From the NCBI GenBank assembly GCA_021791495.1, contig JAJYWN010000014.1, positions 1 to 64,000 on the forward strand: DNA of 64,000 nucleotides, written 5' to 3'. This document shows positions 59,265 through 64,000 of the stretch, piece after piece. The position numbers were made by a program, and so were the translations under genes. How positions within the stretch are numbered: position 1 is the first letter of the stretch; each line of letters opens with the position of its first letter. This DNA comes from Bacillota bacterium. GTDB taxonomy: Bacteria > Bacillota > Sulfobacillia > JAJYWN01. The notes under the pieces are model-generated. The model had not been told where the DNA came from. It made no database searches and worked only from the letters and a program-made list of their open reading frames with translations.

Positions 59265-60263
59265 TCAGGAGCCAGCGGCCCGCCGGAGCAAGAAGCGGAT
59301 GTTGTCGCGGTACCAGTAGGGCCCGAGGCCTTCCGGGACTGGGATTTGGTCGGCGACAGCTCCCGAGGCCACGGCCCGCTCGGCGACACCCAGTATCTCG
59401 TGGATATACTGCCGGGCCGCCGCGAAGGCCGGCCCCGCGGGCATCACTGGGCCGTGGCCGGGCACAATGGTGGACGCGCCCAGCGCCTCCAACCGGTCAA
59501 GCACCTTCAGCCAGCGCTCGGGGCTGCCATACCGGAGAATTAAGTTGCCTTCAGTGATAAGGTCTCCGATGAAGAGGATGCCTTCATCCGGGAGGTAAAG
59601 CACGGAGTCGCAGGCGGAATGGGCCTCGCCGCAGTCGATCAGTCTGAGCGCCGGTGCCCCGTGGAACACCATTTCACCTTGAAAGGACACCTGTGGCAGG
59701 CGGTAGTCCTCGGGCGCCGGGTACCCGGCCATATACGCTCGCCCAATCGTGAGCTCAGCCCGTAAGGCATCTACGTGCGCCGTCTGGCCACCGCCGGCGG
59801 CGTCCTCACCACCACGGCCGACCTTGGCCAAGCCTTCCTCGGCATGACGGATGGCCTGCGAAATCTGCTGGCGGAACCCTTCCATCATAGTCAGTCCGGA
59901 CTCCACCATCGCCTCACGGGTTCCCGAAGCGGCGATTAGGGTGGCCGCACCTTCAAAGACGATATTCCCAAGAACGTGGTCGGGGTGGTCGTGGCTGTTG
60001 ATGACGTAGGCCACGGGAGTGCCGGTCAGTGACGCCCCGGCCGCCCGCAACTCTCTGGCCGCCGTCAGCGTGGCGCCGGTGTCGAGAATCAAGTGGCTTC
60101 GGCCAAGCGCGATTATGCCCGCATTGCAGCCGGCGCCCCCTTTTCCGGTGTCGAGGGCGACGTACACCCCCTTGGCGAGGGGTTCGAAGGAGAAATGCTC
60201 GGACTTAGCGGGTTTGACGGACTTCATGGATTTGGCGGACTTGATTGTTTTGTGTGCTGTCAC
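59265..60263 (-). CDS. MBL-fold metallo-hydrolase
   Basis: The 332-aa protein has the metallo-beta-lactamase signature VINSHDHPDHVLGN (HxHxDH), His in CGEAHSACDSVLYL, Asp in ILFIGDLITEGN, and His in IVPGHGPVMPAG. The N-terminal 22 residues are a Lys/Ser-rich repeat (KSAKSMKSVKPAKS) encoded by reiterated GGATTTGGCGGACTT-like units, outside the fold; translation may really begin nearer SEHFSFEPL. It belongs to the QuinoPROTEIN-relay/SoxH-like group of periplasm-independent MBL proteins of unknown substrate. Confidence 0.85.
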   Translation of the reverse strand: MTAHKTIKSAKSMKSVKPAKSEHFSFEPLAKGVYVALDTGKGGAGCNAGIIALGRSHLILDTGATLTAARELRAAGASLTGTPVAYVINSHDHPDHVLGNIVFEGAATLIAASGTREAMVESGLTMMEGFRQQISQAIRHAEEGLAKVGRGGEDAAGGGQTAHVDALRAELTIGRAYMAGYPAPEDYRLPQVSFQGEMVFHGAPALRLIDCGEAHSACDSVLYLPDEGILFIGDLITEGNLILRYGSPERWLKVLDRLEALGASTIVPGHGPVMPAGPAFAAARQYIHEILGVAERAVASGAVADQIPVPEGLGPYWYRDNIRFLLRRAAGS

Positions 60264-60339
60264 TATACGAAAGCCTCCAGCGAAAGGAGTGGGTCCACGG
60301 TAGCCTTAGGTAGTTCGTATCCCTGGAGGCTGTGTCCTT

Positions 60340-62361
60340 CTATGGCCCGGCCCGGAAAAGCTCCACGAAGTCGGGGTCGGGCGCCGGCGGGCTCGGCCCC
60401 TCGGTCAGGAAGATGTCCTCCCCTTTCCTCCAGTAATAGCCCGCGTAGTCCGGCACCTCCCAGGTGTCCCCGGTCGCCGCATCGCCGACATACTCCACCC
60501 CCAGGATGGCCTTGCTCCACTCGCGCGCCGTCTTATCCTGCACCTGCGAGCGGTACTGGTAGGTCGAATCGATGATCTGGCGGACCTGGTCCGCGCTATA
60601 GGCGATGATGCCGAGACGCTTGTTCACCTCCTCGGCCTCCTTCTTGGCCCAGTCGGGGTCGGCCTTGAAGGACCGCTCCAGCACACTTACGATCTGGCGC
60701 ACCTGATCGGCCTTGTCCGCCGGCGCCCGCCAGCTTTCCACCGCCGCCGTCCAGATCCCGGTGCCGCCGGTCACCGTCAGCGAGTCCTTGATCAGGCAAC
60801 CCTGAAGCACGGCCCCGCCCGGCTCCTCGAAACGGGCCTCCGCCGCCGTGATCTCGGTCACGCCCGGTCCCTTCGTCTCGCCCGCCGCCACGTCGGGCCG
60901 GTCCTTCACCCAGAGCACTCGCGTGCCTGGGTAGGCGACCTGGACCTGGGGGGCGTACAGGTCCTGGATGAACTCGACGGCGGTGCGGTAGCGCCGGACC
61001 AGCATGTCCCAGCTCTGGCCGTAGGGATTGCGGAACCGCTGCCCGCCGGGGTTATAGACCGAGCCCTCGCCCAAGCCGGCCATCTGCAGCACCCAGTTCG
61101 GAGTGGCGAAGATGGGCGGGTACGGGCTCGCCATCAAGATGGAGGAGGTGCCGTCGGTCAGTTCAAGGCGAACGGCGGCGTCGATGTAGGGCCGTTCCAA
61201 CCCACCCTTCACCTGCCACCCGCGCGGCACAAGGAGGGTGAAAGCCCCCTCGTTGGGGTCGCGGTAGGTATCGAACCCGGACACGCCGGCCAGAGCGTTG
61301 GCATCAACGAAGGTGGGGTCGAAGCGGAAGCCGGCCAGCATCTTCAGGAGGATGGGGAGGCGCGCCTGGTAGACATCCTCGCGCGCGGCCAGCCCGGAGA
61401 CGGTGAGGTTCGCCCCTTGAGATGCCCCAAGGTATGCGCCCAGCCAGGTGGCGCCGTCTCGTTGGAAGGTGACGCGCACGATCCAGGTGGTGGAGCCGTC
61501 GGCAGCCGCCGCCGCTCCCGGCCCCGCGGGACCCTCCGCCGTGCCCCCCGCCACCGATGCAGCCACGGCCGCCTGCCAGCACGACAGGACCTGGTGCGGA
61601 CCGATCAAGGTGAGGAGGAGCGCTCTGAAGCCGGCTTCATCCAGGGCCTTCCCCGCCGCCATGACCGCGCCCCAGAACAGGGCCTCGGCGTCTCCGCCCG
61701 CCGAACTCACCTGCACGCCGCCGTTCTCCCCGGCAGTCACCCGCCACCCGTCGGGATAGTAGAAGACGAAGCCGCGCGGGTCGCGCCGCGTCACCCATCC
61801 GGCGTCCCCCAAGGTGACCGAAGCCAGCCGCCGTGCGCCGTCCCAGCTCACCACGGCGTCGAGGCTCTCACTGATGAACCGCAGCGGGACCATGGTCCGG
61901 TCGTTCACCAGCTGTGCCGGAACATCCAAAGGGACCTCCCGCCCGTTGCGGTAGGCCACCTTCGACCCCACCGTCAGGCTCAAAGTCGTCTCGCCACGCC
62001 TGGCCGTGACGGTGCGCGTGCCGCCGTCCCACGACACGTCCGTCCCCAGGGCTTCGAAGACGGCGCGGAGCGGCGCCAGGGTCCGCCCTTCAATGATCTG
62101 CGGCGGGACTTCACAAGGGAGATCGCGACCGTTGACGTTGATGGTCACCGGCGGCGGCGGCGCTCCCCCCGGGGACGCCGCCCACAGGACCGTAGGCTGA
62201 ACAAGGAACAAGGTCACGGCGAGCAAGACCGCGACCGCCACCGTGACCGTGGCCGCCACCGCCGCCGTGACCGGGACCGCGACCGGGACCGCCACCGCGA
62301 CCGCAGTTCTCGAGGCAGCCGGGATAGGGCGGCCCGGCGCTCTCCTTCGCATCCGCAACAT
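60340..62361 (-). CDS. Secreted protein with tandem copper-amine-oxidase-type stalk domain
   Basis: The 673-aa protein has an unusually long, Ala/Val/Thr-rich signal sequence (about residues 17-60) encoded by GACCGC/GACCGG reiterations (62224-62311). Then come two stalk-domain repeats: EVPPQIIEGRTLAPLRAVFE with DVSWDGGTRTVT, and DVPAQLVNDRTMVPLRFISE with VVSWDGARRL. The remaining 480 residues include SHLV-like DUF segments that I cannot assign. These N1 domains anchor surface enzymes in Bacillota. ATG start 62361 is behind GAGGTGA and overlaps no gene (one base after the upstream stop). Confidence 0.82.
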   Translation of the reverse strand: MLRMRRRAPGRPIPAASRTAVAVAVPVAVPVTAAVAATVTVAVAVLLAVTLFLVQPTVLWAASPGGAPPPPVTINVNGRDLPCEVPPQIIEGRTLAPLRAVFEALGTDVSWDGGTRTVTARRGETTLSLTVGSKVAYRNGREVPLDVPAQLVNDRTMVPLRFISESLDAVVSWDGARRLASVTLGDAGWVTRRDPRGFVFYYPDGWRVTAGENGGVQVSSAGGDAEALFWGAVMAAGKALDEAGFRALLLTLIGPHQVLSCWQAAVAASVAGGTAEGPAGPGAAAAADGSTTWIVRVTFQRDGATWLGAYLGASQGANLTVSGLAAREDVYQARLPILLKMLAGFRFDPTFVDANALAGVSGFDTYRDPNEGAFTLLVPRGWQVKGGLERPYIDAAVRLELTDGTSSILMASPYPPIFATPNWVLQMAGLGEGSVYNPGGQRFRNPYGQSWDMLVRRYRTAVEFIQDLYAPQVQVAYPGTRVLWVKDRPDVAAGETKGPGVTEITAAEARFEEPGGAVLQGCLIKDSLTVTGGTGIWTAAVESWRAPADKADQVRQIVSVLERSFKADPDWAKKEAEEVNKRLGIIAYSADQVRQIIDSTYQYRSQVQDKTAREWSKAILGVEYVGDAATGDTWEVPDYAGYYWRKGEDIFLTEGPSPPAPDPDFVELFRAGP

Positions 62362-62362
62362 T

Positions 62363-63367
62363 CTACTTCACCTCAAAGGGGATGTTGACCACCAGGACGT
62401 CGCCGATGTAGACCTTGTACTCATATCTGCCCACGGGGACCTGTAACGGTTCGCTCCCCATGTAGCTGCTGGCCGCCCATTTCATCGGGGAGACGTTCCT
62501 GTCACCAACGTTCCTCTTCGCGTTCACATCGTAGATTGCCGTCCCGAGGGTGCCCGCGGGGATTTCCTTCTTAGTCGTGAACACGGCACAGAACTGGTCG
62601 ACGCCGGCCGTGAAGACCGAGGTCCTGGTCGGGACGTGGAGCGGGTCGGCGCCGACGCCGGCGGGCAGTTTGCCCAGGTAGAAGTCGCTGAAATACTCGT
62701 CGAGCACCTGGGTGTTCGGCTGTTCGGACAGCCGGGCGATCTCCAGGTACACGAAAGTCTTCACAGCGATGACTTTGAAGTTCCCGGCCTTGTCCTGCAT
62801 GTACAGCTTGAAACGGTACGTGCCGGGCTGAATCGGAATGCTGTCGGCCGTGCTGGTGATGTTGGAAATACCGTTGTCCACGGTGATCTGGGCCCGGAGG
62901 TTACTGTCCTGAACCAGGACGGTACCGTGCTGGTCAAGAATCTCCCACTTTACTGCGTAGGTCCCTTTGGGGATGCCCCCGATGTCCACCACCGCCAGAA
63001 ACCGCTCTCCGGCTGGAAGGATCGGAATGTCGGAGAAGACTCCCGCGACACTGACTCCGTCCGCCTTCAACGTCTCAAAGTAGATACTTGTCTCCGGCTT
63101 CAGCACACTGGCCGTCATCGTCGTCCCGTCCCACTCCACGATACCGTTCATGTTTTCCACGGTCGCCCGGAGCGGGAGCATGGTCCGGCTGTCGTAGATC
63201 ATCGGAGGGACATCGAGGCCGGTGAGTTTGACCGCGTTTATCACCACGTTGACGATGGGGTTACCCTTGTAATCGCCGTTCATGGAGGCCGCGAAGGCTA
63301 CGGACGCCCCCAAGAGTAACAGGACCAGGCCGGTCAGAACGACCTTCACACTCACTTTGCCTTTCAC
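62363..63367 (-). CDS. Secreted protein with one copper-amine-oxidase-type stalk domain
   Basis: The 334-aa protein has a typical signal peptide (VVLTGLVLLLLGASVAFA, cleavage after AFA) and one stalk repeat (DVPPMIYDSRTMLPLRATVE, IVEWDGTTMTASV), followed by two beta-sandwich-like segments with IPKGTYAVKWEILDQ and QPGTYRFKLYMQDKAGN. It may be a surface structural or sensor protein. GTG start 63367 follows GGAGAGGG. It is the first gene of a reverse pair with the larger stalk protein. Confidence 0.83.
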   Translation of the reverse strand: MKGKVSVKVVLTGLVLLLLGASVAFAASMNGDYKGNPIVNVVINAVKLTGLDVPPMIYDSRTMLPLRATVENMNGIVEWDGTTMTASVLKPETSIYFETLKADGVSVAGVFSDIPILPAGERFLAVVDIGGIPKGTYAVKWEILDQHGTVLVQDSNLRAQITVDNGISNITSTADSIPIQPGTYRFKLYMQDKAGNFKVIAVKTFVYLEIARLSEQPNTQVLDEYFSDFYLGKLPAGVGADPLHVPTRTSVFTAGVDQFCAVFTTKKEIPAGTLGTAIYDVNAKRNVGDRNVSPMKWAASSYMGSEPLQVPVGRYEYKVYIGDVLVVNIPFEVK

Positions 63368-63556
63368 TTTCTTCCCTCTCCTTCCAGTGCCTGGATGGGC
63401 TCGGGGGGCCAGTTCTGCGGCCCCGCCCTGTCTCCTGCTGGGGGGGGAGACCTAGTTCATGGGCACGAGAACCAGCCATCTGGCCCATTTTGCGTCAGCA
63501 TCCAGGCGCAATGTAGCAACTTTGGCACGGCGCGAGTAGACATAACCAGGACCGCG

Positions 63557-63567
63557 AAGGGAGGTGA
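63557..63567 (+). promoter_or_regulatory. Near-perfect ribosome binding site fixing the start at 63572
   Basis: AAGGGAGGTGA lies 4 bases before ATG 63572 and is the strongest Shine-Dalgarno sequence in the window. Confidence 0.8.
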
Positions 63568-63571
63568 GACG

Positions 63572-64000
63572 ATGACGAATCAAATCATACCCGGTCCGTG
63601 CGCACCCGGTCGTTGCCCCCCACCTACCGAAATCGTCTGCATCAAGACCGAGAAGGTCTACGATTTCTGCTTCCAGGTGGAGCGGAGGAACAACGTCTGT
63701 TTCTCCCTACCTGAAAGCTGCCTGCCTGAAATGTGTGTCCCGAACGACGCCCATCACAAGGTGTGGTGCAAGATCAAGGAGGTCAATTGCGAGGAGATCT
63801 CGCGGGAACCTCTCTCCTCGGGTGGCGGTTTCTTCAACGTGACCTTCCTCATCACCGTCAAGGTATGGTTCAAGATCTGCAAGCACAAGTGGTTCCGCGG
63901 CGACTTCGAGGAGGATGGCGACGAGAAGGAGTATGACGGCGGGGACTACGAGGAGATGGAGGGCGAGTGGAAGGAGCGCGAGGGCCTCAAGCACAAGTGC
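63572..64000 (+). CDS. Cys-rich spore-coat-like protein, 3' end beyond the window
   Basis: From ATG 63572 the frame is open for 143 codons to the last base of the window, so the gene is partial. It begins MTNQIIPGPCAPGRCPPP and contains EIVCIKTEKVYDFCFQ, the CIKxxKVYDxC pattern of Bacillota spore-surface Cys-rich proteins, with about twelve Cys in total and an acidic, Tyr/Glu-rich later part (FEEDGDEKEYDGGDYEEMEG). Its presence supports a spore-forming host. Codon use matches a real gene. Confidence 0.78.
   Translation, partial: MTNQIIPGPCAPGRCPPPTEIVCIKTEKVYDFCFQVERRNNVCFSLPESCLPEMCVPNDAHHKVWCKIKEVNCEEISREPLSSGGGFFNVTFLITVKVWFKICKHKWFRGDFEEDGDEKEYDGGDYEEMEGEWKEREGLKHKC

Overview
The window is about 62-64% GC by eye, densely coded on both strands, with strong GGAGG-type ribosome sites and many GTG and TTG starts. 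A spore-coat-like Cys-rich protein at the right end, copper-amine-oxidase-type stalk proteins, a DUF4179 anti-sigma protein with its ECF sigma factor, and several oxygen-sensitive enzymes (two tungsten/molybdenum aldehyde:ferredoxin oxidoreductases and a 2-oxoacid:ferredoxin oxidoreductase) together suggest a strictly anaerobic, high-GC Bacillota (Clostridia/Limnochordia-like) that lives on peptides and amino acids. The taxon is an inference. No rRNA, tRNA, CRISPR array, transposase gene or replication origin was recognised.

Layout. 0.5-5.6 kb holds housekeeping-like genes: a DUF3810 membrane protein with a RimK-like ligase, a GNAT acetyltransferase, a 2-TM potassium channel with RCK domain, and a diguanylate cyclase. 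5.6-15.5 kb holds a complete peptide/opine-type ABC transporter whose parts (ATPases oppD/F, then binding protein and permeases) are separated by an inverted block encoding an aldehyde:ferredoxin oxidoreductase (AOR), an amidohydrolase, a four-cluster ferredoxin and a QueG-like Fe-S protein. 15.5-21.9 kb continues with hydrolytic and redox enzymes (isochorismatase-like amidase, M28-like protein, CapA-like protein, Old Yellow Enzyme, C-C/ester hydrolase) and ends at a perfect 16-bp hairpin terminator. 22.6-29.1 kb is miscellaneous: IMPACT-family protein, lipoprotein, double GNAT, ECF sigma with anti-sigma, MFS exporter.

29.4-37.4 kb is the most striking region. It is a co-directional cluster of a NitT/TauT-type transporter with two permease genes, a FadR-type GntR regulator, a MoaD-like protein ending in Gly-Gly, a second AOR, a four-cluster ferredoxin, a cupin, and a stand-alone C-terminal domain of L-asparaginase, closed by a terminator. 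I infer uptake of a small organic acid or sulfonate-like ligand coupled to tungsten-enzyme redox chemistry. 37.5-46.5 kb holds a DEAD-box helicase, a second FadR-type regulator, and a Cdc48-like double AAA+ ATPase just ahead of the three genes of a 2-oxoacid:ferredoxin oxidoreductase. 46.6-46.9 kb carries a gene-free inverted-repeat element (MITE-like). 47-50.6 kb is a reverse operon for N-acyl-D-amino-acid and dipeptide hydrolysis.

50.8-58.3 kb is an accessory region: a beheaded tcmP, an intact three-Cys-motif DUF5131 gene, a secreted protein and its truncated paralogue, a nitrilase, a dihydroorotase-like amidohydrolase, and a HigBA-type toxin-antitoxin pair whose antitoxin is fused to an ImmA/IrrE-like domain lacking its catalytic Glu. 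58.3-64 kb holds a divergent PRPP synthetase, an MBL-fold hydrolase, two stalk-domain secreted proteins, and the start of a Cys-rich spore-type protein that runs off the window.

Recurring themes are catalytic-residue losses in otherwise intact proteins (AAA+ D2, ImmA-like, M28-like, Prs-like), Gly/Ala/Thr-rich in-frame expansions in many genes, and GC-rich hairpins placed between a binding-protein gene and the next gene of its operon.
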